Shown here in pieces: positions 7,098 through 15,894 of a stretch of 64,000 nucleotides of DNA. The notes below the pieces were generated by a model. The model was not told where the DNA came from, did no database searches, and saw only the letters and a list, made by a program, of their open reading frames with translations. A program made the translations under genes and the position numbers. Source of the stretch: Rhodobacteraceae bacterium HIMB11 (lineage in GTDB: Bacteria > Pseudomonadota > Alphaproteobacteria > Rhodobacterales > Rhodobacteraceae). The stretch covers positions 62,001 through 126,000 of the forward strand of contig AVDB01000006.1 in assembly GCA_000472185.1 (NCBI GenBank), in the 5' to 3' direction. Positions within the stretch are counted from its first letter, which is position 1; each line of letters begins with the position of its first letter.

Positions 7098-8888
7098 ATG
7101 ACGCCGACAAATAGTGATTCTGATGATGATAATGTCCCAAACGTGCGCAGTTCCCTGCGTCTGCGTTTGGTGATTGCCATCTTTTTTGTGATCGCAGCGG
7201 TTACGCTTTATCTGACCAACAGCATTTTGATGGAACGCTTTTCGCAAAGCACGGCAAACCGAGCAGAGCTACGGTTGGCGCTGTATGGTGGAAACCTAAA
7301 AAGCGAATTGCAACGAAATTCTATTGTTCCACAATTGTTGGCACGTGACCAATCGCTGATTACGGCGTTGGAATTAAACGATTTTTCACAAACCTCACAA
7401 CGGTTGATTAGTTTCTTGGATGAAATCAACGCGGCCTCACTTAGCCTGCTGGACGTGGATGGGCGCACAGTGGCCTCGACCGAACGGCACAATATCGCGA
7501 CCGCCCATCGGGAAAAGGCCTATTTCGTTGACGCCATCCGCTCGAACGAAACAGTGTTTAGCGTTGTTGAAAAAGAAAGTGGTGGTTTCGGGTTTTACTA
7601 TGCCAAACGATTAGAAGCGCAAAATACCCCCTTGGGCGTGATTTTGGTCGAGGTGGATTTGTTAAAATTTGAACGCGCATGGGCAGGGATTGCCGATGCG
7701 GTGTTTGTGTCTGACAGCAGTGGGATCATTGTTTTGTCCACCGAACCACGGTGGCGCGGATTGACCGAGGAAGAGGCATTGACGCGCGAACCTGCAGAAA
7801 GCGCGATTGATCGCGCGTTGCGCTTTACCGCGGATTGGGCTGGGGGCGATTCACAATTTGACAGTTATTTTCAAGGTCGCGCGGTGATGCGCCAACAGGG
7901 GCGTTTGGGTTTCCAAGGCTGGCAAATTACCAATTTCACGGCCTATTCAACGGTGCGCGAACGCATCAATGCGATTTTGGCCTTTGAAATTATGTTGTTT
8001 GCGTTGATTTTTGCCGCAGGCTTTTATTTTCTAAACCGCCGCAACTCCCTGCGCTTGGTTCTGTTCCAGCGCGAAAGCGAAGATCTACGCGCCCTGAACC
8101 AACGCCTGCAACGTGAAATTGCAGAACGTAAAAAGGTGGAAGAAAACCTGCAAGTTGCGGAACAAAGCCTGGCACAAAGTTCGAAATTGGCGGCCTTGGG
8201 CGAAATGTCGGCGGCAGTTTCGCACGAATTAAACCAACCACTGGCGGCGATGAAAACATATTTGGCGGGCGCTGGACTGTTGTTGCGCCGCAATCGCCCG
8301 GATGAGGCATTGGCAGCGTTTTCGCGTATTGATGATCTTTTGGAACGTATGGGCGCGATTACACGTCAGTTGAAATCCTATGCCCGCAAAGGCGGCGAAA
8401 GCTTTCATCCCGTGAATATGGCGGATGCCGTATCCTCGTCCCTTGCGATGATGGACCCGCAGCTTCAGCAACATAAAGTGCGCCTTAGTAAAGTGATCAG
8501 TGAGCAGGATGCATTGGTGATGGGAGATCGGATGCGGATTGAACAGGTTTTGATCAACCTGATCCGAAACGCGATTGACGCCATCAAAACTGTCAAAGAT
8601 CCCGAGATTGAGATCATTCTAAGCACGGGACAAATGATTTCCCTGACGGTGCGCGATAATGGATTTGGGATTGCCGATTTGGATGATTTGTTTGAACCCT
8701 TTTACACCACCAAACAGGCGGGCGAGGGGACGGGGCTGGGTCTTGCCATTTCGTCGGGGATTATCAACGACATGGGCGGGCGATTGATGGCGCGCAACTC
8801 TGACGAAGGGGGCGCCGTATTCGAAGTCATCCTGCCCCCAATTGACGAATACAACACTGGAAAAGAACCATTTGAGGCTGCGGAGTAA
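7098..8888 (+). CDS. dctB: DctB-type sensor histidine kinase
   Basis: A 596-residue membrane kinase. One membrane segment lies near residues 22-42 and a second near 290-312. The periplasmic part between them has the double-PAS look of DctB (ASLSLLDVDGRTVAST, DAVFVSDSSGIIV). A coiled linker leads to the H-box AVSHELNQPLAAM (His near residue 375), then NLIRNAIDAI (N), DNGFGI (G1) and GTGLGLAI (G2). DctB proteins sense C4-dicarboxylates and control their uptake. The dctD-like partner begins three bases after the stop. No dctPQM transporter is in the window, so the ligand is not certain. Confidence 0.85.
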   Translation: MTPTNSDSDDDNVPNVRSSLRLRLVIAIFFVIAAVTLYLTNSILMERFSQSTANRAELRLALYGGNLKSELQRNSIVPQLLARDQSLITALELNDFSQTSQRLISFLDEINAASLSLLDVDGRTVASTERHNIATAHREKAYFVDAIRSNETVFSVVEKESGGFGFYYAKRLEAQNTPLGVILVEVDLLKFERAWAGIADAVFVSDSSGIIVLSTEPRWRGLTEEEALTREPAESAIDRALRFTADWAGGDSQFDSYFQGRAVMRQQGRLGFQGWQITNFTAYSTVRERINAILAFEIMLFALIFAAGFYFLNRRNSLRLVLFQRESEDLRALNQRLQREIAERKKVEENLQVAEQSLAQSSKLAALGEMSAAVSHELNQPLAAMKTYLAGAGLLLRRNRPDEALAAFSRIDDLLERMGAITRQLKSYARKGGESFHPVNMADAVSSSLAMMDPQLQQHKVRLSKVISEQDALVMGDRMRIEQVLINLIRNAIDAIKTVKDPEIEIILSTGQMISLTVRDNGFGIADLDDLFEPFYTTKQAGEGTGLGLAISSGIINDMGGRLMARNSDEGGAVFEVILPPIDEYNTGKEPFEAAE

Positions 8889-8891
8889 ACT

Positions 8892-10226
8892 ATGGGTAAG
8901 GCTATGAAAATCGCGATTGTGGATGATGAAAAGGACATGCGTTTGTCCATCACACAGTGGCTTGCGCTGTCGGGATATGACACAGAAAGTTTTGCCAAGT
9001 CTGAGGATGCCTTGGCGGCAATCGGCCCTGATTATCCGGGGATCGTTATAACCGATATCAAAATGCCTGGTATGGACGGTATGCAATTTTTGCGTCAATT
9101 GATGGCGCGTGACAGCGCGTTGCCCGTTATCATGATCACAGGACACGGGGATGTCCCGATGGCGGTTGAGGCGATGCGAGTTGGTGCCTATAATTTCCTA
9201 GAAAAACCGTTTAATCCCGACAAGATGAGCCAACTGGCGAAAAAAGCCACGCAGCAACGCCGCCTAACCTTGGACAATCGTGCGTTGCGCCGCGAATTGT
9301 CCGATGGCACGCAATTGATGAAAAAGCTGATGGGCAAATCCAACCCGATGCAGCGGTTGCGCGAAGATATTTTGGATATCGCACAGGCCGATGGCCATAT
9401 CCTGATTGATGGGGAAACAGGCACGGGGAAAACACTGGTGGCCCATGCGCTGCACGCGGTTGGCAATAGGGCTGGTAAGAAATTCGTGATCCTCAACTGT
9501 TCCGCATATGAAGAGGATGCCTTGATGCGGCGTCTGTTTGGACCCGTTTACCCGGATGATAGCTTTTTACCCGCGATAGAAGAGGCGCGGGGTGGAACGC
9601 TGGTCCTTGAGGATATTGAGGTGCTTAGTGAACAGGTCCAAGGTAAACTATTGGCCGAAATCGACAACCAAGGCACACCTGCCGAAACACGCATCATCGC
9701 GATCAGTAACGGGCAAGAGGTTGGGAAATCGGTTGCGGATAAACTGCGCCCTGATCTGCTATATCGTTTAAACGCATTGCAAATCACGGTTCCGCCGCTG
9801 CGCAAGCGGGGCGACGATATTTTGGAGATGTTCAATCGCCAATGTGAACAATTTGCCGATGACTATGGTTGTGATGCGCCCGCCATTTCGGCCCAAGATG
9901 CCGCGCAATTGTTACAGGCACCTTGGCCCGGAAATGTGCGTCAGTTGATGAATGTGGCAGAACAGGCCGTGCTGCAATCCAGACGGGGCGAGGGGTCAAT
10001 CTCATCCCTGTTGATGACGGGTGAAGATGAAATGACGACCGTCGTCACAACCGAGGGCAAACCGCTTAAGGAATATGTCGAGGCGTTTGAACGCATGTTA
10101 ATCGACAACACCATGCGCCGTCACAAAGGATCCATTGCCAAGGTTATGGATGAACTGCGCCTGCCGCGCCGCACGTTAAACGAAAAGATGGCCAAATACA
10201 GTTTGCAGCGCGCCGATTATATCTAG
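8892..10226 (+). CDS. dctD: DctD-like response regulator without the GAFTGA motif
   Basis: A 444-residue three-domain regulator. The receiver has the phosphoacceptor Asp near residue 54 in VITDIKMPGMDG. The AAA+ domain keeps Walker A (GETGTGKT) and the R-finger region (RPDLLYRLNAL, WPGNVRQL). The C-terminus is a Fis-type helix-turn-helix (IAKVMDELRLPRRTL). Between LFG and GGTL there are only about 16 residues, and the GAFTGA loop that contacts sigma-54 is absent; Walker B reads LVLEDIE rather than the usual FLDEI. NtrC of Rhodobacter capsulatus also lacks GAFTGA and works with the housekeeping sigma factor, so the same may hold here. The ATG at 8892 follows GGAG. Confidence 0.85.
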   Translation: MGKAMKIAIVDDEKDMRLSITQWLALSGYDTESFAKSEDALAAIGPDYPGIVITDIKMPGMDGMQFLRQLMARDSALPVIMITGHGDVPMAVEAMRVGAYNFLEKPFNPDKMSQLAKKATQQRRLTLDNRALRRELSDGTQLMKKLMGKSNPMQRLREDILDIAQADGHILIDGETGTGKTLVAHALHAVGNRAGKKFVILNCSAYEEDALMRRLFGPVYPDDSFLPAIEEARGGTLVLEDIEVLSEQVQGKLLAEIDNQGTPAETRIIAISNGQEVGKSVADKLRPDLLYRLNALQITVPPLRKRGDDILEMFNRQCEQFADDYGCDAPAISAQDAAQLLQAPWPGNVRQLMNVAEQAVLQSRRGEGSISSLLMTGEDEMTTVVTTEGKPLKEYVEAFERMLIDNTMRRHKGSIAKVMDELRLPRRTLNEKMAKYSLQRADYI

Positions 10227-10687
10227 GCTCTGAAGCGTCTGAACGCTGTTACCCACAGGAACGCCAGTGCAAATGACACGATGGCGTTCCAACCCGCCAT
10301 GGATATCCCCATCAGCGACCACGCAATTTCATCACAGCGCACCAGTGGCGCTGTCATTATCTGATCCAGCAGTTGATCAACGCTCAGCCCATCAGTGGAT
10401 GAGGATGTGCAGGTATCTGGTCCTTGCCACCATTTCTGTTCCACACCCACATGATAAACGCCAATCACGCCTGTAGTTAGCGCGGCAAACGCGCCCAACA
10501 GTAACAATCCGCGATAGGCAAGGAATAGAAACAGAACGCCAATCCCAATCGCGGCAATATGGGGATAACGTTGCCAATAGCACATCTTACACGGGGGCAA
10601 TTCGCCGATGTACTGAAAACCAAGTGCCGCGATCATCATGCCCAGTGACCCAACGGCGGCAATTAATCCCAATCTGCGTCCCGTCAT
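10223..10687 (-). CDS. dsbB: Disulfide bond formation protein B
   Basis: A 154-residue inner-membrane protein with four predicted membrane segments. The first periplasmic loop has CKMCYWQRYPH, with the quinone-coupled Cys pair; the second has single Cys residues in DTCTSSS and VRCDE. DsbB reoxidises DsbA and passes electrons to ubiquinone. The ATG at 10687 overlaps the stop of the upstream membrane-protein gene (ATGA), so the two form an operon; the longer frame to 10747 lies inside that gene. The 3' end overlaps the converging dctD by four bases. Confidence 0.9.
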   Translation of the reverse strand: MTGRRLGLIAAVGSLGMMIAALGFQYIGELPPCKMCYWQRYPHIAAIGIGVLFLFLAYRGLLLLGAFAALTTGVIGVYHVGVEQKWWQGPDTCTSSSTDGLSVDQLLDQIMTAPLVRCDEIAWSLMGISMAGWNAIVSFALAFLWVTAFRRFRA

Positions 10688-11265
10688 AAATATTGTACCC
10701 CCAAAAATCCCAAAAATAGCACGGCCAAGCCCGCGGCAAAGACCCAACCCAGATGGCGTTCAATGAACGATTTGATGGGCGGGCCGAAAAAGTAAAGCAA
10801 TCCACATACCAAAAAGAAGCGAACAGAACGCGCAATGATTGCCGTCGATACAAATAACCACAGCGGCATTGCAGTTGCACCTGACATGATTGTGATCACC
10901 TTGAACGGAAAGGGGGTGATGCCCGCCATCAGCACGGTCCAAAACCCCATGTCATTGAACCGCGTTGCATATTCGGCCATGGCATCGGCCTTGCCCAAAG
11001 CAATCAATGCGGGTTCTGCGATTTGTTCAAAGGCGAACATGCCGATCGCATAGCCAAACAATCCCCCCAAAACCGAAAAGGTCATCGCCACTGATGCATA
11101 GATCCATGCACGATGACGTGCTGACAAAACCATTGGGATCAACATAACATCGACAGGGATCGGAAAGAACGAGGATTCGATAAAGGCAACCATGGCCAAG
11201 ATCCAAATTGCACGGGGATGTTCGGACATCCGCATGGTCCAGTCATATAGGGATCGTAGCATCAT
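10684..11265 (-). CDS. YqaA/DedA-like membrane protein
   Basis: A 193-residue protein with about five hydrophobic segments. It has the SNARE-associated/DedA-type pattern: an N-terminal helix with FIESSFFPIPVDVMLIP, an inner loop GYAIGMFAFEQIAEP, and AGITPFPFKVITIMSGA near the middle. YqaA proteins are small relatives of DedA, which are linked to lipid scrambling and membrane homeostasis; the substrate here is unknown. The ATG at 11265 has AAGAGG just before it. It is translationally coupled to dsbB. Confidence 0.8.
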   Translation of the reverse strand: MMLRSLYDWTMRMSEHPRAIWILAMVAFIESSFFPIPVDVMLIPMVLSARHRAWIYASVAMTFSVLGGLFGYAIGMFAFEQIAEPALIALGKADAMAEYATRFNDMGFWTVLMAGITPFPFKVITIMSGATAMPLWLFVSTAIIARSVRFFLVCGLLYFFGPPIKSFIERHLGWVFAAGLAVLFLGFLGVQYL

Positions 11266-11369
11266 AACCTCTTAAATCTATGATGCTCACCAAACATGCA
11301 AAACTTTTGCGGTCAAGCGCGTTTTCCCTCTGGACCTTGGCGAAACATTTGTTTAATCACCCACCTAGT

Positions 11370-11455
11370 GCCCAAGTGGCGGAATGGTAGACGCAGGGGA
11401 TTCAAAATCCCCCGCCTTCGCGGGCGTGAGAGTTCGAATCTCTCCTTGGGCACCA
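11370..11455 (+). tRNA. tRNA-Leu (anticodon CAA)
   Basis: An 86-base class II tRNA. The acceptor stem GCCCAAG pairs with CTTGGGC, A73 is followed by an encoded CCA, the anticodon stem is GGGGA/TCCCC with loop TTCAAAA giving anticodon CAA (reads UUG). A long variable arm follows (CGCCTTCGCGGGCG), and the T arm is GAGAGTTCGAATCTCTC. The accessory region begins directly downstream, so this tRNA is a likely integration landmark. Confidence 0.97.
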
Positions 11456-11938
11456 ATATCCGTATCTAACTTATTGTATCTAAAATATAATAATTACTCA
11501 AAATCGTATTGGGTACGATTCGCGGTACTTTTAGTTTCACGGTCTTGGCTGTTATTGTGCCCTCTCGCGCGTGCGCGACCTGGTGCTTTATTCGTGTTTT
11601 GCCTCGCGCCCGCACGCGACACCGCGCTTTATTGTGCTCTGGCCTGCCTCGCGCGTGCGTGCGCGACTGGATCATCTGTGTTGATTTGTGGGGTCTACGC
11701 GTGCGCTCGCGCGCGACCGGTGTCATTTTGTTACGGTATCACCAACCGCCTAAAATGTCTGTGGAATTTGTCGGACGCTGCAAGACACATGGAGCGCGAT
11801 AGATTGTACGGGTGATGCTCTGTTACGATTTGATTTTGTGTTGTGTTTTAGCGTTTACATAACACTCGGTTCGTCGAGAGAGATTAGAGTCATCTAATCA
11901 TCAAAATTCTGGGTAATAGTGTGTGGCGTGTTTTCACA
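11456..11938. other. Gene-free stretch after tRNA-Leu
   Basis: Open frames exist here on both strands, but their translations are dominated by Cys/Arg/Ala runs produced by alternating CG/GC sequence, and the longest one starts inside the tRNA. I see no protein-coding signal. The stretch holds the GC-rich degenerate repeat block (11563-11717) between A/T-rich flanks (11456-11520 and 11815-11938). It looks like the left edge of an accessory island. Confidence 0.6.
11563..11717. repeat. Four degenerate CG-alternating repeats
   Basis: Four copies of a 15-20 base core of the type CTCGCGCGTGCGCGAC end at GCGAC 11575-11579, 11616-11620, 11663-11667 and 11713-11717, so the spacing is 41, 47 and 50 bases. 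Copies 1 and 2 also share a following GCTTTATT and a GTG/T-rich stretch. The cores alternate purine and pyrimidine and are partly palindromic, so each could form a short hairpin or left-handed DNA. No spacer regularity of the CRISPR kind exists. Confidence 0.6.
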
Positions 11939-13075
11939 TCAAACCAAATGTTGCAGAGCGCGGTTTAGCATTTCGGTACATTTTGAGAGCTGACTAACGG
12001 ATATGTATTCATCTGGTTTGTGCCCTTGATCGGTCATTGAGCCAGGTCCACAAACGATGGTTGGGACGCCAAGTTTGGAAAGAAAACCAGCTTCTGTCCC
12101 GAATGCAACTTTGCAGGTCTTTTCACCAGACCACTTTTGAGTGAGCGCGACTGCTGGGGCGTGAATGGGGATTGCCAACCCAGGATAGCTTGCATCGCAA
12201 TGTAATTGGATTTCTGCAATATGTGGGTAGGGCTGAATCAGAACTTCTGCGATTTTCTGAAATCTATTCTCGATGGAAATCGGATCATCTTCTGCTAGAT
12301 GTCGTATCTCAATTTTAAGCGTAGCTTTATCTGGCACAATATTGAGTGTCGATCCACTGTGCAGAGTTCCAACATGAATAGTGGAGTAGGGAATGGCGTA
12401 GTGTTCATCTCTGTGACCGAATTGACTTATGTCTGTTTGCAATGCGCGTAATTCTTTCACGAAATCAACAGCAAGATGTAGTGCGCTCACAAAGTTTGGA
12501 GCCAAGGCCGAATGTCCTGATTGTCCAGTTACATCGACATGATACGCACGTTTTCCTTTGTGTCCAATTGCAACTTGCATTTCTGTCGGCTCACCCACGA
12601 TCGCTAACTCAGGTTTCCCTAAAATGGGAGGCAGGTGATTTTGCATATGGCGCATCCCAACGCAGCCAATCTCTTCGTCATAAGAGATCAATAACTTCAA
12701 GGGTGCGCGCAAAGTCATGTTTTGGGCGCGATCCGCAAGCGCCAGCATTTCAGACAAGAAACCTTTCATATCGGTCGTGCCGCGGCCAAAAAGACGATCA
12801 CCTTCACGCGTTAATTGAAATGGTGGTTTGCTCCATACTTGTTGTTCTACTGGAACCACATCTGAATGCGCTGAAAGTAAAACTCCACCCTCTATTTGAG
12901 GGCCAATTTCAGCGTACAGTCCTGCTTTCTCTTGTTTGCTGTCATAAATTCGATGCAGTCGAAAATTACGCGCGCGCAAAAAGTCTTCGACATAGACAAT
13001 CAATCCAATATTTGAACGATGGCTTACGGTATGAAAAGAAATAAGTCGGTCCAAGATAGCAAGTGAAGTTGTCAT
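11939..13075 (-). CDS. M20 family amidohydrolase (ArgE-like)
   Basis: A 378-residue metallopeptidase-fold hydrolase. SAHSDVVP supplies the first zinc His and its Asp, GRGTTDMKGF the bridging Asp, YDEEIGC the catalytic Glu pair, GEPTEM a further ligand, and DQGHKPDEY the last His. The family removes acyl groups from amino acids; the closest known type by sequence is acetylornithine deacetylase. It is the last gene of the Rieske/RidA/DUF1028 operon and overlaps the LysR gene by four bases, so it probably deacylates or deformylates a catabolic intermediate rather than making arginine (inference). Confidence 0.85.
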   Translation of the reverse strand: MTTSLAILDRLISFHTVSHRSNIGLIVYVEDFLRARNFRLHRIYDSKQEKAGLYAEIGPQIEGGVLLSAHSDVVPVEQQVWSKPPFQLTREGDRLFGRGTTDMKGFLSEMLALADRAQNMTLRAPLKLLISYDEEIGCVGMRHMQNHLPPILGKPELAIVGEPTEMQVAIGHKGKRAYHVDVTGQSGHSALAPNFVSALHLAVDFVKELRALQTDISQFGHRDEHYAIPYSTIHVGTLHSGSTLNIVPDKATLKIEIRHLAEDDPISIENRFQKIAEVLIQPYPHIAEIQLHCDASYPGLAIPIHAPAVALTQKWSGEKTCKVAFGTEAGFLSKLGVPTIVCGPGSMTDQGHKPDEYISVSQLSKCTEMLNRALQHLV

Positions 13076-14046
13076 TTCAAAACCTCTCCACCAATCGGTT
13101 CAAATGCGCCAGACTTTGCCTGTTCCTTAGAAAAATCTAAAAACGCTTTCACCGTTCGGGATTTATCAGCACCTTGCGCCGTCAATAAACCCATACGAAG
13201 TGACCGGACTGGATCCTTTATCGGCACGGCTGCCAAAGGTAATCCATCAGGCGAAATACTATTTTGCGGGTGTACGTTTGCGATGGAATATCCAAAGTCG
13301 TTTCCGACCAGTGACCGCATTACCGCCATGTCTCGCGTGCGTTCCACAACGCGTGGGGTGGCTTGAACATTGGAAAACAGGGATAGAAAATAATCTGTAC
13401 TGATTGGCAAATCCAATAATACCATCGGCAAATCCAACAGATCACTTATTGCGATTTGGCTTTTTGTGGCATAGGCGTGGGATGCCGCCAAGAGCACGAA
13501 AGGACGCAGCTTAACGAGGCTCGTAAATTGTAGATCTGCTGGAATATCCATATCATACGTGATTGCGATATCGATCTCTGATCGTCGCAGTGCGCTAAAT
13601 ATCTCGGCTTGATTTAACTCGGACTGTCTGACGTTAATATCGGGGTAGGTAGCTTCAAAACCAACACGCATGCGTGGCAGCACCAATTGTGCGAATGTAA
13701 CCAGGCACCCAACTGCCAATGGTCCACGGGCCGCACCCGAAACATCAGCAGCTATATCTGCGATTTCGGCAACCTCTGCTAATACACGCTTGGCTTGGGT
13801 AATTACCTTTCGACCCCCGGGCGTTTGAGATAATCCTTGTGCGTGCCGCCTTACAAACAAAGAAAATCCGAGCTCTTCTTCAAGTTGCGAAATCGCTGCA
13901 GATATAGAGGGCGAGGATACGTTTAACGCTTCTGACGCGCGCGCGATACTCCCAGTTTCACCAACTGAAATCAGGTATTCTAACTGCCGTAATGTCAATC
14001 GGGGCAAATCGTATTCCATCTTTGATGCGCGTGGAATGGTTACCAC
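13072..14046 (-). CDS. LysR-type regulator inside the Rieske operon
   Basis: A 324-residue LysR protein. The N-terminal winged helix-turn-helix is LRQLEYLISVGETGSIARASEAL with the recognition helix SPSISAAISQLEEELG. A linker and a periplasmic-binding-like effector domain follow. It lies 28 bases after the upstream Rieske gene and overlaps the M20 gene by four, so it is cotranscribed with the enzymes it probably controls. GTG 14046 has a weak AAGAAG site; ATG 14019 (MEYDLP) is an alternative start. Likely targets are the operon promoter and the divergent flavin monooxygenase. Confidence 0.85.
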   Translation of the reverse strand: MVTIPRASKMEYDLPRLTLRQLEYLISVGETGSIARASEALNVSSPSISAAISQLEEELGFSLFVRRHAQGLSQTPGGRKVITQAKRVLAEVAEIADIAADVSGAARGPLAVGCLVTFAQLVLPRMRVGFEATYPDINVRQSELNQAEIFSALRRSEIDIAITYDMDIPADLQFTSLVKLRPFVLLAASHAYATKSQIAISDLLDLPMVLLDLPISTDYFLSLFSNVQATPRVVERTRDMAVMRSLVGNDFGYSIANVHPQNSISPDGLPLAAVPIKDPVRSLRMGLLTAQGADKSRTVKAFLDFSKEQAKSGAFEPIGGEVLK

Positions 14047-14074
14047 GTCAACACTTCTTTGACAAATACGTGGC

Positions 14075-15184
14075 CTAAACGCTGGTTAGCGCTGTATCGC
14101 GCTTTGCTAACCATACTTGGAAATCGCGGATCGTTCCTTCATAGTCATCCCCTGCCAATGGTCCGGAGGTCGCATGTGCAGATCCAAGTGCAACCTGCAT
14201 TTTCTCCAACTTCTCACGATCTTCGCGATTAACTTCGCTCCAAAGAGCAATTCGTTGTGCGATGGTGTCGTCATCAAGATTGTCTTGGTAAACTGACATT
14301 GTCCATTTTACGCGAACAAGATCTGCGTTTATCGGAAAAAGTGAAAGTGAAACAAGTAAGCTTGCGGCCTGACTTGCGACTTGTGTTGGAAATTTTGCAA
14401 ATAGCGTAGATCTCTTGCGTTCAGCTTCGCTTAAGCCTTGGGCACCGTCTCCTCGTGCATCGATGTCCTCTGGGTAATTTGCGGCATAAGATGTGTAATC
14501 TAGACCGTTTATCAGTTTGCGTGACAGGCCAGTCGGAGTGTATCCATGCAGTGTTTGCGGGTGAACGACACTGAGATGATAGCCTTCCATAAAATTCTCA
14601 ACCAGGCACTTCCAATTCGTTTTCCAGTCCTCTTCGGCAACGTGGACAAGCCTGAACGACGCTGTCTCATAAGGTGCAAGAAGCGCGTCCAGTTCGGGGT
14701 GCTCAAAGTTGGGTTCGTCAGCGTCTAAAGTTACGTAAATAAAGCCATTCCATAGCTGCGATTTGTGTTTCGGCAAACGACAGTTTTTCGTATCAAACCC
14801 CGCATTTTGCATGCGAGGTGCGCGAAGAAGTGTTCCGTCATGTCCATAGGTCCAGGCATGATAACTGCAAACAAACCGATTTGCGTTTCCACGCCCCTCG
14901 GCCAAGGGCATACCTCTGTGGCGACATACATTTGCCAAGACGCGTACGTTGCCGTCATCGCCGCGAACAACCAGCAGAGGTTCGTTCAACAACTGTGCAG
15001 TAAAATAATCACCCGTGTTTGGAATTTCATCTTCACGTCCAAGGCAATGCCAGCCGCTGCGCAAAACCGTGCGCGTTTCATGTTCATAGTATTCTTGTGA
15101 TGTATAAAATACGCCTGGCATACCCATGGGGCGATCATTCGGTAACGCGGCGAGTTCTTGAAGTGTTTCTTGCAGGTGTTTCAT
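14075..15184 (-). CDS. Rieske non-heme iron oxygenase, alpha subunit (1)
   Basis: A 369-residue ring-hydroxylating/N-demethylating oxygenase. The Rieske 2Fe-2S ligands are in VCRHRG (CxH) and VCSYHAW (Cx2H), near residues 85-110. The mononuclear iron site is VENFMEGYHLSVVH (two His, with a later Asp). The sequence type resembles oxygenases that act on quaternary amines and betaines (stachydrine, glycine betaine, carnitine) more than on aromatic hydrocarbons; that comparison is from memory. It needs a reductase partner, which is not encoded nearby. It is the fourth gene of the operon, 31 bases after DUF1028. Confidence 0.85.
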   Translation of the reverse strand: MKHLQETLQELAALPNDRPMGMPGVFYTSQEYYEHETRTVLRSGWHCLGREDEIPNTGDYFTAQLLNEPLLVVRGDDGNVRVLANVCRHRGMPLAEGRGNANRFVCSYHAWTYGHDGTLLRAPRMQNAGFDTKNCRLPKHKSQLWNGFIYVTLDADEPNFEHPELDALLAPYETASFRLVHVAEEDWKTNWKCLVENFMEGYHLSVVHPQTLHGYTPTGLSRKLINGLDYTSYAANYPEDIDARGDGAQGLSEAERKRSTLFAKFPTQVASQAASLLVSLSLFPINADLVRVKWTMSVYQDNLDDDTIAQRIALWSEVNREDREKLEKMQVALGSAHATSGPLAGDDYEGTIRDFQVWLAKRDTALTSV

Positions 15185-15215
15185 CTAAGCTATCCTAATC
15201 CACCACGTTTTTTGC

Positions 15216-15890
15216 TCATAGATCACCCGGTACACCGTAAGAGGGGGCTTCGGAGGGGTTTAGGGCGCGTCGCACATAATCATCCAGCTGAGGTTTATAA
15301 ATTTCCCAAGCAGTTGTGATTTCTGTAATGGGACAGTTTTCTGTCCAGTCACATCGCAGTTCAGCAACTGGCCATGATACTTTGTCCACAATAAGAAGCC
15401 CTGCAGAATGCACAGGCCCCTCTTCACCACCGGCCTTTAATCCTGTGTGCATAGCAGCCAACAGCCTGTCGCCCAAGTGTCCCGTAGCGTCTTCAAACCC
15501 AGCCACAATTGCAACAGGTACCTGTGCGGTTTTTAGGAGATTGCCGCCCGCTGCAACATCGCGACCTTGTGCTTCTCCCCATTTCCCAAGAACATTGCCT
15601 CCTGAATGGATGGCGGTCTGTCCCGTTGCATCAATCGCTAAGAGTTGGCGATAATTCTTGTGCTCTGTCTCTGAGATCACGTCCAGCACCGCGCTTGATG
15701 CGGACAACCCTGCTGCCATCTTATCAAGTGTTTTTGGACCTAATGTCGGATCTGTTATATTTTGGCTTGCCACTGCTCCTACACCAGATCGTGCATATGC
15801 GCACCGCGCTGCCACGGCAGGAGAAGAAGAGGAAATTGCCATCCCAAACATGCCCGTTTCTGCACAGCGTGCCACAAGAGAAAATGTCAT
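15216..15890 (-). CDS. DUF1028 family Ntn-hydrolase-like protein
   Basis: A 224-residue protein beginning MTFSLVARC, with MAISSSSPAVAARCAYA, which is the usual DUF1028 start, and central GNVLGKWG. The family has an Ntn-hydrolase-type fold, consistent with amide or lactam hydrolysis, but no reaction is firmly known to me. It starts four bases after the RidA stop. The partnership with RidA and M20 suggests processing of a ring-opened nitrogen intermediate (inference). Confidence 0.8.
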   Translation of the reverse strand: MTFSLVARCAETGMFGMAISSSSPAVAARCAYARSGVGAVASQNITDPTLGPKTLDKMAAGLSASSAVLDVISETEHKNYRQLLAIDATGQTAIHSGGNVLGKWGEAQGRDVAAGGNLLKTAQVPVAIVAGFEDATGHLGDRLLAAMHTGLKAGGEEGPVHSAGLLIVDKVSWPVAELRCDWTENCPITEITTAWEIYKPQLDDYVRRALNPSEAPSYGVPGDL

Positions 15891-15894
15891 GTGC

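Noticed and set aside
11563-11717. CRISPR array
   Set aside because: Repeat cores are degenerate, spacing is irregular (41, 47, 50) and no cas gene is present. No other CRISPR-like pattern was seen in the window.
11384-11815. 143-codon open frame after tRNA-Leu
   Set aside because: It begins inside the tRNA and its translation is Cys/Arg/Ala-rich because of the CG-alternating repeats; no ribosome site or family pattern.
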